DNA of 64,000 bases. Source: Hesseltinella vesiculosa. Lineage: Eukaryota > Mucoromycota > Mucoromycetes > Mucorales > Cunninghamellaceae. The notes beneath the pieces are model-generated. The model did no database searches. It saw only the letters and a list, made by a program, of their open reading frames with translations, and was not told the DNA's origin. Location of the stretch: NCBI GenBank assembly GCA_002104935.1, contig MCGT01000025.1, positions 310,001-374,000 on the forward strand. Reading direction: 5' to 3'. Both the position numbers and the translations under genes were made by a program. Positions 24,203-35,573 of the stretch are shown piece after piece (position 1 is the first letter of the stretch; every line of letters begins with the position of its first letter).

Positions 24203-24999
24203 CCTATTTTCTTCTTTTTTAATTAAAAAATGAAAAAAAAAAAAACCAGAAAACAGATCGATCTCTCTTTTAAGAGTCAAGTCAGAGGCGTCACTTCATG
24301 TTTTTCCCTGGCATTTACGTAAGCCTGTGTGGGCAGCTCAAACTCCATGTAAGAGAAGCTTCTGAGAATTCTTTTTTTCCGAGCGTCCCACACACACACG
24401 GTGCAAAATAAGGATGTCTCCTTGCCTCGATCTACTGCGCCTATGGGGAAAATGCGGCATGGAGATCATGGTTTTTAAATTTATATAAAAAGCGGCACTT
24501 TTTTCTGGATGAAAAAAAATCATCCAGGCCGTTTCTCCGTGGCCACGGTTACCGAAAAGGATGAGGAGCTGTGATTGGTCAAAGGTCACACTTTGTCGTT
24601 CAATGACGATCTCCCAAGCAATCATTTGTCACATGTGATTTTTTTGTTTTTGGCAAGCTGTTTGCTCATCACAAATCCTCAATCCAAACGTTTGGATTTT
24701 CTTTTGCCAAAGCAACTTGGAAATAGGTCGTCATTGAGAGAGTGTGGCCGAAAAAAAAGAGGTGTCTTGTGATTGATCTGGCGAAATTCATGCGTTTAAC
24801 AAAAAGTCTTATTGATTTCCTTTACAAGGCGTCACTTCATGTCAAATTAGAACCGAGTTTAGCCTGGAAAGGGCAGTTTTCCAAGCTTTTTTTGGGAGAT
24901 CACAAGGACCTGTTGATTTTGGAAGCCCGCCGTTTTTAATGGCAGCAAGTCTTTCTTTTTTTTCCACTCTTTTTTTTTCACTTTCTTTTTTTTTTAATC
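24203..24999. other. Intergenic region between divergent GH20 and GATA-factor genes
   Basis: About 800 bp shared by two divergent genes. It holds A/T runs and several short frames without similarity. A 16-bp direct repeat (AGGCGTCACTTCATGT) at 24286 and 24826 may be chance. No factor site was assigned. Confidence 0.4.
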
Positions 25000-26763
25000 A
25001 TGGATTTTCACCGTGAGCAAACATTGTCACCTGTGGGCTCACCAATGACACCACCTCATGCAGCGATTCTGTCCGATTCATTATTTCCTGAACGAAAACC
25101 ATCGTCGCCTACGGATGCACCTTTAGACAAACAACAAGAAGATCCATTGGCAGCCCAAGTGTGGCGACTGTACACCAAAGCAAAGGACACGTTGCCCAAC
25201 GGCGCTCGCTTAGAAAACCTGACCTGGCGCATGATGGCCATGACGCTGAACAAGAAAAAAGCTGAACAAGAAGCCGATGGCCAACAGGATGCCACGGACA
25301 TGTACCTTGACAGCGACATGGTGGACGCTCCCTCGCCTCTGGCTCATCCTTGCGCTTCACCGTCACCAAACCCTTCGTCTGCTGCTTCATCTTACAACTC
25401 GTCCATCCATGTAAGGCCTTGTTAAAAAGAAAAAGAGGATGGCTGTCTGTGCATTTAGGTCCGTCAGCAAAATCGATCTCAACCTTTTTTTTTTTTTAGA
25501 CAATGCCAGGGAACAACAACAGCATCACGATTCCGGCTGACCAGCAGGCAAAGGAGGAACCCACGCTGCATGCAGGTGCTATGAGCTTTGAAGACCTGAT
25601 GACCAATTATTACAAGTCGAATGCTGGGTCATTTTCAGCCATCAAGCCAGAACCTTCCCAGCCTGCCTCCATGGTTCATACCCAAATCAATCCCAACCAT
25701 GACAAGCAAACCCCATCACTCAGCGAAAATACCACAAAGACTGCTCATTCGTCCCTGGGTAACTCCCCGAAGAAATCATTCCGCATTCCGTTGCTCTTTT
25801 TTTATTATTTGACTCAACGAAACCTTATTTTCTCTCTCCTCTCTTTTAGATCCGAAATCTACCAACAGCAAAAAAGAGGTCACCAAATGCTCCAATTGTG
25901 AAACCACCACCACTCCTTTATGGCGCCGTAATCCAGAAGGCCAGCCTCTTTGTAATGCGTGTGGTTTGTTCCTCAAACTCCACGGTGTGGTGCGCCCTCT
26001 GAGCCTGAAAACCGATGTCATCAAGAAACGCAATCGCAGCAACCCCAACAACGCCCTGCAAACCTTGTCCGCTAATCCTTCGCCAACCTCCTCCACTTCC
26101 ACCATCGGCCACACCAGTGTTCTGTCCTCCAAACGGAACACCCAGGGAACCATGGGCATGATCCATATCGCTCCCGCCACCACGCCGCCCATCCTCTCCC
26201 CCACCTCCTCCGTCTCGTCCTCCACCTCTATGAAACCTATCGCCATTGCTGCAAACGATACCCGTCCTCACCGCCCTCATGCCAACAGCCTGAAGCGTCA
26301 GCGTCTCGGTGACCAAGGATCCCCCGAATCCGCCAACGCCTTCCTCGTCGGCTCCTTTCCCACCCAGCATCACCATGCTATGCCTGCCTTTGTCATGCCC
26401 ACCGGCTCTCAGCCTCAACCGCCTTCGCATCTACAACCTCAGCTCCAGCACCATCTTTTGCAACAGCAACAACACCAGCCTTTGCCTCAGGAACCTTCTT
26501 ACTCACATCAGCAACCGCTGGGCTTTGGCTATCACCATCACCAAATGCTTGCTGGTGCCTCTCAGGACGTGATCGTCGGAAGTGCTCCTTCCTCCATGTC
26601 ATGGCTCCCGCCTCAACCCCAGCCACCTGCCTCAGCCATGCCCTCCCTCGCTGCATTGACACCCGAACAGCTCGACCAACTGATCCAGCTTTGCCAACAC
26701 CAAACCTCGCTTAAACCCGATCCCAACGATATCCCTGCCTGGAACATCCACCATACATCTTAA
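25000..26763 (+). CDS. GATA-type transcription factor, AreA/NIT2-like (527 aa)
   Basis: Probable regulator of nitrogen-catabolite genes. Three exons, 25000-25410, 25500-25758, 25850-26763, in frame. An N-terminal segment [24 protein letters not shown] near residue 50-75 matches the conserved block seen in fungal nitrogen GATA factors (DUF1752 type). A single type-IVb zinc finger lies near residues 237-261: CSNC, 17 residues, CNAC, with [13 protein letters not shown], followed by the basic tail [11 protein letters not shown]. The rest is Ser/Pro/His/Gln-rich and low complexity, as usual for activators. One finger plus this N-terminal block fits AreA/NIT2/Gln3 better than the two-finger siderophore repressors. 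Confidence 0.9.
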
Positions 26764-27383
26764 TTTAAGGGGAATACGCTTCTCTTTTTTTTTTTCACTG
26801 TACAGTTTGCACCTATTTTATTATTAAAAAATGGATGACTATCAAGCCATCATGATTTCAAATCATATAGCCGGGAAGTGTAGACGGATCCTACTTGTGT
26901 TACACAAAGACGTCGCTGGCTGTCGGAAGGCAAAAATGCTTTTTTGGCACCAATAGAAACCTGGCGTGTCCAAGGGCGATAACAGTACAAAAATACGTGC
27001 CATCCTGGCAATCACATGGCTGTCCTTCAAAGGTTCTCTGAAGGAACAAGCAATGATATGATCTACCTCAAGGAAGTCTCAGAGCAATAATGTTGTATGC
27101 TGACACTTGATATGTACAGAAATTCAAGAATTTGGTTCTTACCAAGAATGTAAGTGTCTAAGCGCTTCTCCCCCCTTCTTTCGTGACACCTCTGCATTCA
27201 CCACATCTCCAAGTGTTCCAAAATCTCAATTTAGCAACCGTGAGTTTATTGACGGAGCAAAGGCGGCTGTGATTGGCAGCTCACAATTACTTTTTTTTCT
27301 TCTGCAATGACCCAATCAATCAATCTCTTCTCTTCCCTTTTAACTTTTTTTTTCTTCTTCAGAGCTGAACCGCTTGGTCTACG
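26764..27383. other. Intergenic region
   Basis: About 620 bp between tandem plus-strand genes. No convincing frame or RNA gene. T-rich just before the next start codon. Confidence 0.4.
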
Positions 27384-29357
27384 ATGCCTTTAGCTCTACC
27401 ATGGAAACATATTAGTCTTCTGCTATGTAAAAAAATCGGCCGTGCCCTGCTGCTGTGGTTGGTGAACCTGATCTTTTTTGTGGTCGTGCTGTTGTATTGT
27501 TGTGCGATTCGCCAAGTTCTCTTCCGGATCCCCGGACTTCACAGCTTTCCTGCAAGTGTCGTGGGCATGGTCTTGCTCTACCTGTGCCTTGTTCTCCTGA
27601 CCAAGTTGTCCCGTCCCACGTCTGCCCGTCTGCTGCGTCTGTTCCAGCCACGAGCGGAATTCTGCCTCAAGTATATGAACATCATGTTTGTGCCCAGCAC
27701 CCTAAACATCATCAACAGTCAAGCTGTCACTGGTGTTGATTTTATCAAGGTCGCGGTGTTTTTTGGTAAGCACGACAAACAAAACGGCTGGCTGACTCAT
27801 CGGCCATTCAAAAAACGTGCATCATATAAAAAAGCGCAGGGCTTGGAGCAAAAAAAGTGGCACCTCACCCACCTTTTTTCTGCATAGTTATTGTTTATGC
27901 GCTTTGTTTTACAGCTTGCATATTCTTGGTGCGATGCCTGCGCTTTGTCATGTACTTTCACCAGCGACATCAGCCCACACTGGACGAACTGAACGAAAGG
28001 CCTTCGACAACCGCTCGGGCTGGGTTCCTGCCTGACCAGCCCAGCCCACCCCAGAGCCAGGCTAGTCTACCTCCATCTGAAGTGGTGGTGATGGACCTGA
28101 CCAACGCTGCTGCCGAGCCATCGGTAGGCAGCCCTGACCCAGACGAAGAAAAAGCCCGCACTGCCCCTACCACCAGCCACACGTCGCTGACCATCCACTA
28201 TTTATCCACCGCTGCCTCGACGATTGCCGACCAGGCCAACGACTTGTACCAGCTCAAACCAAGCATGAATGACGACGACGACGATGTGGACTATCGCATG
28301 GATCTGCTGCTTCATCAATGGTGGCACGCCTGCCAGCCGTCTGTGCACACCAGCCTGCTCCTGTTCCTTTTTTCTGCCAGCATCATCGGCTACCTAGGCG
28401 TGCCCAACAACGCCGGTGCCTTTCCTTTTTTCAGCATCGTGTCCCAAGTCACTCTGACAGTACTAGTATACGTCGCGGGTACCAAGCTGCCTCTCAAAGT
28501 CCGCATGATCCTGCATCCAATCATCATCACCACCGCCGTCATGTTAGCGGCCCTGACCTACCTCTATATCGTCAAAGCCGACGTCATCTACCCCAATGCT
28601 GCTAAGGCTGCCGTCAGCGCGTTTTACACCAACCGCATCAGCTTTTACTCGCTCATCGAGGGGTCTGCCGTCGGGTGGCCGGGTGCCGGTGACATCTTGT
28701 CCTCGGCCATGAACGTCGCCATCGTGTCTCTGGCCCTGACTGTCTACCAAAACAGCCCATCCAACTGGCGCGACTGGCTCACTTTGGTCCTGGCCACTTT
28801 CCCCATGTGTTTCATCAGTCTGCTTCTCATCCCATTCCTCGCCCATGCCGTGGTCATTCCTAACGAAATCTGCCTTGCCCTCACTACCCGCACCGTGACC
28901 ACTGCCATCGGTAAAAACAAACGGTTGAACGAGACGCGTCTAACTCGCCCCCTCCACCGCTTTCTTCCTAGGCATTGCGATCTCCGAGGTGATCCATTCC
29001 AATGTCGGCATTGCCACTTGTATTCAATTCATGTCAGCCATCTCGGGGCCATTGATTGGCGCCAGGCTCCTAAAGCTCTTCAAAGTGCCAAAGGGTAAAG
29101 AGAAAACTGGAGGGGAAAGATCATGGGTCAAACTCAGCGTGTCTGATTTCACGATTGACAAATTAGACGATTACTTGACCATTGGAGTGTCGATGGGGTT
29201 CAACTCTCATGCCTTGGGCACGTCTTATCTCTATGAGACAAACCGCTCAGCTAGCTCCATTTCAAGTCTCTCTTTTATGCTGTTTGGCACCTTTGCTGTC
29301 GTGTTTGTCTCGATCCCGGCCATTGCCTCTACCGTCATGTCGATCACCGGCTACTAG
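27384..29357 (+). CDS. LrgA-LrgB fusion membrane protein (587 aa)
   Basis: Polytopic membrane protein joining an LrgA/CidA-like N-terminal part to an LrgB/CidB-like C-terminal part. Exons 27384-27765, 27915-28910, 28972-29357. The N-terminal helices include LFRIPGLHSFPASVVGMVLLYLCLVLL, typical of LrgA. A loop of about 120 residues rich in Pro/Ser/Asp separates the halves. The LrgB half has SIIGYLGVPNNAGAFPFFSIVSQVTLTVLVYVAG, WPGAGDILSSAMNVAIVSLAL and the final helix set with MGFNSHALGTSYLYE. Bacterial LrgA and LrgB are separate holin-like partners; the plant plastid relative PLGG1 is a fused glycolate/glycerate transporter. A metabolite-transport role here is inference. Confidence 0.85.
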
Positions 29358-29591
29358 AATACCACAGTTGTTGCCTTTCATTTTTCCATCTCATTTGTAT
29401 CCTTACGCAAGCATCCATACCCACTCCCACCTTTTTTTTTTTTTTGCCATTTTATAGAAACACCCTCGTACGCGCTAATACACATGTCTGACTTTATATT
29501 TCATCGTCTTGTGAGTGGGGTATCATGCGTTTGGCGTGCGCAAGCATCCGCGTGCAGTTGGGGTATCGGATCTGAATCGGGCTGTGCCTTC

Positions 29592-30390
29592 CTAAAGATC
29601 CTTGGCGTCGTTTTTTGGAGAGACTGGATCGTCAGTGTCATCGTCTACGAGTTTGCATAATTGCTGGAAAAACCTTTCGGCCAAGAGAGAGAGAAAAAAA
29701 AAGTTAGGCAAAACAACGAGGCTGTGGGCGGTTCACTGGATTACCGAAGCTTATCAGGCTTTTGATAGGCAGAGACGATGCCACTGGTGCTGGGCATGAC
29801 AAAGAGCTGGGTGTGACCCTTGCCATTGGCCCACAGCACGGTTTCGGATTGAAGGCCCAGGTGGACGTCTTTGGCCTTTTTCCCTGCATAAAGCTCATAG
29901 ATGCCTTTTCCGACAAAGCAAGCCACCTTCGGGCGATAACAGCGGATTTTCTCAGTTAAAGCCGGCGCATTGTCTCGCTGTTCTTTGCGTGTCAAGTCTG
30001 AGGCTGAACGTGTCGTGCGAGCAGTCAGGTTGGTGATGCCTAGGCCAAACTCTTTTGCCATGGTCACATCGTCTTCGTATGTCAAAGGCCGGGAGACAAG
30101 GCCTACAGCAATGATGAAATGCCTGGAGTCGGGTGGTTTTCTTTCCTTTCCATTGCTTTTTTTTTTTTTTTTTACCAATGCAACTTACCACTCTCGGACA
30201 AACAGGGCCAAAAGTGGTTGGTGGGTCCAGCAAAATGATGTCCTTTGGCTGTACTTGCAATGCCCGGGTTGATCCCCACAAACATTACTCGTAAATCATA
30301 ATCAATATAGTCCGGTACGCCTTTGTCAATAGCCTCTTCCACCTTGCGCGATGCTCTTTTCACTGCTCTTTTAAAATAAGGCGAGGTCAT
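29592..30390 (-). CDS. Mismatch-specific uracil/thymine DNA glycosylase (MUG/TDG family)
   Basis: Base-excision repair enzyme that removes U or T from G mismatches. Three exons, about 225 aa. Motif 1 is VGINPGIASTAKGHHFAGP, with the Asn of GINPG that positions the catalytic water and the NHFW that follows. The C-terminal motif is MPSTSG, matching the MPSSSA-type loop of the family that inserts into DNA. Both are intact. In length it matches fission yeast Thp1 rather than the longer animal TDG. The start codon lies 133 bp from that of the divergent SH3-EH gene. Confidence 0.9.
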
Positions 30391-30523
30391 GGTACAAACA
30401 AAGAAAAAAAAAGTGAAAGAGAAGTGGCAGAAAAAAAAAATCGGCCTTTTTCTGGCGAAAAGCCCTTTTTTTTCTTCCTTGACCATTTTGTTATTTTTTT
30501 TTTTTTTTTTTTGCTTTGTGGTA
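30391..30523. promoter_or_regulatory. Very compact divergent promoter
   Basis: 133 bp separate the start codons of the DNA glycosylase and the SH3-EH gene. It is almost entirely A-tracts on one half and a T-run of about 19 just before the plus-strand ATG, suggesting nucleosome-free homopolymer promoter architecture. Confidence 0.45.
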
Positions 30524-32152
30524 ATGATGGAAGCTGTAGCATTATTCGATTGTCTTGCTGATGAAGAGGGTGAATTGTCATTTACAGAAGGAACGCAATT
30601 TATCAATGTCGTAGAGTCTCCGGAATACGGATGGCTGGAAGGCACCATTGAAACAACCTTGCAGCGCGGCTTGTTTCCTGCAAACTATGTGCGTCTCATT
30701 ACTGTAGCCTCCCCCAAACTGTCTGCCGTCACTTCTTTACCCACCAGTGCTTCCATCTCTTCCACTTGGTCACTCGTGTCCAATATCCCTGACAAACATG
30801 ATGACCATACCACCCCCAACCAACATACCATCCCCAGCGCATCGGCTGCCCCCAGCCTTGTTTCGGCTACCCCTGTCTCCTCCATTCCCACCTCTCGCCC
30901 CACCATACCAGCCGACGCCCCAAGCTCAAAACCTCCTGTCCCAGCCTCATCCACCTCGTCTACGCTTCTGCATCATCGCTCCCAACTCAAACCTGTTCCA
31001 TCCACCGCCGCCCAGTCAACCACATCCGTCGTCGCCATGCCCATGCCCACAGCCGCTGCTGCCGTTAGCAAAGACACCAAATCGGCCGATGTCAATTTTG
31101 TCCTTCCTGTGCTTCGCTCCGTCATGCTCAAAGACACGTCAGCCTCGCCAAGCTTGACTGCCTCACCTTTCTCCGCTGTGGCCGCTTCCCCGACAAGCAG
31201 CAGCAAAACCACCCCGCTCTCTTCCTGCCAGACATCGCCAGCCCGGCCCAGCCCGCTAGAAGAGACCGAGGAAGAGGATGGCTATCAGCTTGTCAAGCCA
31301 TCCGACATTCGCAAGCGTCAGCAACAGTCTAGCGCTCCTGCTTCGCCAGCCTTGACTCCCAACAGCAAATCGCCCCCGATGCTCAAACCCAAGCCTGCCG
31401 GCCTACAGCAACGCTCCCACCGCAGCCTTTCCAACCCACCGCCAAAACAGACCGTCGACACCGCCATCCAAGCGCGGCCCGTCGCCACCACCTCACCGCT
31501 GGCCGGATCGACCAACACCAACGTTATCACCAAGACAAAAAAACAGCCACCGCCGCCGCCTCCCTCCCTCCCAGTGTCCACCACCCTCCCTCTTTCCAAA
31601 AAACCCTCGGCTCCAGTCCTTCCGTCTCAAACCCGTGGCTCGCCCAGCGCAGACCAGGACACCACGCCTCTTTCGCCCTCCGCCCACACTGCCGCCGTCC
31701 CTTGGAAACAGCCCGTCGATGACACCAACCTCAAGCCGTCACAACTGTTCCTCCGCCAGCGATCGTCCACGAATCCCTCGTCAATGACAACGCCCGCTCT
31801 TTCTGCTCGCCCTGCTGCCATTCGCGTGCCTCCTCCACCGCCAACCAGCACCTGCCTGCCGGTCTCTAGCAACGGTCTGGGTAACGCGGCAAAAAAGGCT
31901 CCACCCCCTCCTCCTCCTTCAAGGAAAACGCGCTACGACGACTTGTTTGATGCGATCCAGGACCAAGGCGTCGTCGATGCCTCGACGGTTAAGCTGATAT
32001 GGAACCGGAGCCGGCTGTCCAACGATGTACTCGCCAAGATCTGGCAGCATTGTGATCAGCAGCAGACCGGCCTCCTGGATCGACGCCACTTTATAGACGG
32101 AATGGTCGAAATAGATGCCTTGTTAGCAAAGAACCAGCAATCCAAGCAATAA
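30524..32152 (+). CDS. SH3 domain plus EH domain adaptor, intronless (542 aa)
   Basis: Likely endocytosis or actin-linked scaffold. An SH3 domain occupies about residues 2-60: ALFDCLADEEGELSFTEG, then W in YGWLEG, then GLFPANYV. The middle 400 residues are Ser/Thr/Pro-rich with several polyproline stretches (PPPPPPS, PPPPP). An EH domain closes the protein: YDDLFDAIQDQGVVDASTVK, then LIWNRSRLSNDVLAKIWQHCD and the final GLLDRRHFIDGM helix. One continuous exon is unusual next to neighbours with up to 13 exons. The ATG at 30524 was chosen because the upstream extension is lysine/phenylalanine low complexity; 30527 is an equal alternative. Confidence 0.82.
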   Translation: MMEAVALFDCLADEEGELSFTEGTQFINVVESPEYGWLEGTIETTLQRGLFPANYVRLITVASPKLSAVTSLPTSASISSTWSLVSNIPDKHDDHTTPNQHTIPSASAAPSLVSATPVSSIPTSRPTIPADAPSSKPPVPASSTSSTLLHHRSQLKPVPSTAAQSTTSVVAMPMPTAAAAVSKDTKSADVNFVLPVLRSVMLKDTSASPSLTASPFSAVAASPTSSSKTTPLSSCQTSPARPSPLEETEEEDGYQLVKPSDIRKRQQQSSAPASPALTPNSKSPPMLKPKPAGLQQRSHRSLSNPPPKQTVDTAIQARPVATTSPLAGSTNTNVITKTKKQPPPPPPSLPVSTTLPLSKKPSAPVLPSQTRGSPSADQDTTPLSPSAHTAAVPWKQPVDDTNLKPSQLFLRQRSSTNPSSMTTPALSARPAAIRVPPPPPTSTCLPVSSNGLGNAAKKAPPPPPPSRKTRYDDLFDAIQDQGVVDASTVKLIWNRSRLSNDVLAKIWQHCDQQQTGLLDRRHFIDGMVEIDALLAKNQQSKQ

Positions 32153-32476
32153 ACATGTTTTCATTCTTGTTGGTTTCTTTTTTTTTTTTTTGTAACATTT
32201 GCAATGCGGTGCCTTGGGATGAGGACCTTTTTTTTTATCTTCCCCTGCCATGCCTATCCATGTTACACACGGCACTGGAATTAGGAAAAATGATAACATG
32301 TGGCGTCGCACCAAACAGCGTGAGCATCCAAAGTTTAATTTTCCCACTGTGGGTGTGGCATGGAGCGCATCTAGCCTGAGAAAAACAAAAGTTGATGGGA
32401 GACTCATTTTTTTGCCTTTCTTTCGCACTTCTTCCTCAAGGAATTTATTTTATTTTATTTTTTGATTTGATACAGC

Positions 32477-35240
32477 ATGGCCTCACCAAAGAAACTGACG
32501 GCTGAGGAAATCGATGCTCAGGATGCCGAGGTCCTGAATCGCTTGGGCTACAAGCAAGAGTTGAAGCGTGAATTGACCGTAAGAACAAATGATAAGATTG
32601 GTGAAAACAACTGGGAACGCGGAAGAAAGATAAAAACAAAAAGCAAAGAGTCAGGAACGAGATCGCACTGAGGCTTTTTTTTAATAGTCGCTTGGAAACA
32701 TGGGCATGGCGTTGTCGGTTGTGTGTATTTCTAGTGGGCTCACCTCATTATTCGAATATGGCCTTAACACCGGAGGCGTAAGTTAATCCATCCTCTTCAC
32801 GATTTGCGTGTTCCTCATCGTCACCTTTTTTTTATTTTTGGATACTTGTCACGTGACATTACTTCGCACAGCCTGTTGTTATGGTCTGGTATGGAAGTGC
32901 TTCGGATCAAGACAGAACGGGACGCTCATCTTTTTTGATTGTAGGGGCTGGATTGTTGTGTCCTTTTTCACGTTGATGGTGGCTCTGTCATTAGCTGGTA
33001 AGATTTTTTTTTTTTAAAAAAAAAAAATTGTGCCACATGTCTCATTATCATTTTCACTCAAAAAAAAAAAAAAAAAAAGAAATCACAAGCGCATACCCAA
33101 CCAGCGGTGGTCTTTATTTTTTTGCTGCCATGCTGTCCAACAAAAAATGGAAGCCTTTCAGGTAACCTGTTCGCACCGGCTGCTCAAGTGGCTGATGATG
33201 ATTTTTCTTCGGAATGGCGTAGCTGCTGGATGACTGGCTGGTTCAACTTGGTAAAGACTTACAGGGGGAGGGGTAGAAGGACAAGGCTACAAGCTATTTT
33301 TCTAGATTGGTCAATTTGCAGTGACGGCAGGGATTGATTTTGGCATTGCTATGATGGTGGGAGCCTTGGTGGCGGTGGGAACAGACGGTCAGTGGTCACC
33401 AAGTCCTGGAGCCATTGTGGGCATCCATATTGCCGTCTGTTTCTCTCATGCCGTCGCCAACAGTCTGGGTCCAAAAGTCATGAAGCATATCAACTGTAAG
33501 TGTTCTCCTATAAAAAAGGGGAGCTGGTCTTTTGAGCTCTGAAACTCACTTTGATCACGATGGGAAATAGCGTTCTCCACGGTTTGGCAAGTCGTGGCGC
33601 CCACAGTGATTCTTATTACCATTCTTGCTAAAGCTCCCACGCATCAATCGGGTACTTTTGTCTTTACCTATTTCAATAACAACACGGGATGGACCTCGAC
33701 CGGCTGGGTGGTCTTGACGGGGTATGGCTCGGAAAAAAAAACCTATGCCTCAACTGACCATCGACGGTTTTTAACGATGATAGGATTTTGACGTCGCAAT
33801 TCACAATGACTGGCTATGATTCCAGTGCACATCTTGCTGAGGAAACTAAATCGGCCAGCATCTCAGCTCCAACAGGCATGGTGATGGCTGTTGTTGGTAA
33901 GTGGCACAGCACTGGAATAAAAGAGAGGTCAGGGCCCATCCTCGATTTTCATAGTAAGTGCGGTCATGGGCTTTTTCTTCATTGTTGGCCTGCTCTTCTG
34001 CATTCAAGATCTCGATAACACCGTCAACTCTGCTACAGGTTTCCCTGTGATGCAAATCATCTTTGACAGGTAAAAAAAAACCAGGCTGAGGGCTGCTGAT
34101 CTGTGGAAATCAACCATTTCTGTGCATGTCTTGTCTAGCGTTGGCAACCGAGCCGGTGCTATTGTGTTAATGGTGGTGCTGATCATCGCTTGTTGGCTTT
34201 GTGGGTTTTGCTCAATCACGTCTAATTCGCGCATGGTGTATGCCTTCAGCCGCGACGGAGCAATTCCTGGCTCGACTATGTGGCACGCCATTGAGCCTCG
34301 TACAAAGGTAAATGGCCAACCGCAAAATCAGCAACCCTCTTACCATTTTTTTTTATCAGACGCCCATTAATGCTGTTTGGCTCTCTGCTCTCATTGCCGC
34401 CTTGCTTGGACTGCCTTACTTGGGCAAGTCACAAGAAAAGTCCTTACTTACCACGGTTAACGTGATGTCATTTTTTTTTTTTTCGAATCTCAGGCAACTC
34501 CACTGCTTTCAGCGCGGTGACTTCGGTGGCAACCGTAAGGCTGTCAAATGCTAAACTTTCAAATCATACGTATCTTACTATCGCTGTATAGATTGGCTTG
34601 TATCTGTCCTATGGTGTGCCTATCTTGTGTAAATTATTGAATCAAAAACAATTCCGACCTGGCCCGTTGCATTTGGGCAAGTTCTCACCCATCGTTGGCT
34701 CGTAGGTTTTTTTTTTTTTTTTCCAGAGTTCATGCAAAAAAATGCATTCTTTGACTGTTTCCTATTCTGAACTAGGATTGCTTTGATTTGGATCCTGTTT
34801 ATTACCATTCTCTTTGTAAGCCTCTTGATACAAAATGCACGCATCCAAGCTGACTGTTTAACCATTTCTCATCCTTGTTCAGGTGCTTCCTCCTGTCAAT
34901 CCTGTAGATGCTGTGTCTATGAACTGTAAGTGTAGAGCTTAACAAATACTACAGGTCATGCCAAACACAGATTTCTCCAAAAAAAAACAAACAAACAATA
35001 GATGCTTGTCTTGCTGTTGGTTGTGTGACATTGGGTGCAGGAGGTAACAAGAAAAAAAAAAAACAAGCGCGTAGAAACTAATCATCGCTCTTGCATTTTA
35101 CCATAGGCCGGTTTGCCATCGATGCACGTCTGTGGTTCAAAGGCCCCAAGACGAACTTGGATGTGGAAATGCATCCTGAAGAAGAGGCCAAAGAAGATCT
35201 GGCTCAAGACAAGGTCCTTCAAGCGTCGCCTGAAATGTAA
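32477..35240 (+). CDS. Amino-acid/GABA permease (APC superfamily)
   Basis: Plasma- or vacuolar-membrane transporter of about 12 helices, most like fungal GABA/choline permeases (Uga4 type). It has more than a dozen short exons. Family landmarks: LNRLGYKQELKRELT, SLGNMGMALSVVCISSGL, EITSAYPTSGGLYFFAAML, MTGWFNLIGQFAVTAGIDF, SQFTMTGYDSSAHLAEET, SNSRMVYAFSRDGAIPGS and a C-terminal RLWFKGPKTNLD. Frames join cleanly across the introns. The intron 34424-34493 has GC-AG ends (TTGG|GCAAGT) and is needed to give PYLGNSTAFSAVTSVAT. The substrate is not provable from sequence; GABA or another amine is the best guess. Confidence 0.87.
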
Positions 35241-35573
35241 AACGAAAAAGTAATAAATGGATTTGGGTTTTATTTTTTTATGCAAATCTTGGCTGCAAGC
35301 CCAGATTGCTCATAACATCTTCCCGTTTCTTCACAAATTATCTTACAGAAAAGGAGAGAGAGGAAGAAATGGCCATAGGAAGAGGGGGCTCTACAATGAG
35401 AACTAGATGGATAATGTAGAGAGAGAGAAGGAGGGGGGATATCATATAGTAGTGTAAGGGAGGATCGTCACGACACCAAGGAATCGAGGGAATGAAAATG
35501 TCTAGGCTGGAAAAAAAATGGAGAGAGGTCGGTAGCCGGACGTGGTTATTTTTTAGTGTAAATTTTTCGTCTT
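35241..35573. other. Convergent 3' intergenic region
   Basis: About 330 bp between converging genes, purine-rich on the plus strand (GAGAGAGAGAAGG type) in the middle. No gene was seen. Confidence 0.4.

Noticed and set aside
24286..24841. 16-bp direct repeat AGGCGTCACTTCATGT in the GATA-factor upstream region
   Set aside because: Two copies 540 bp apart with no shared flank; no evidence for an element or known factor site.
25776..26430. Long minus-strand frames over the GATA factor
   Set aside because: Gly/Glu/Arg low-complexity translations of the complement of Pro/Ser-rich coding DNA; no family signature.
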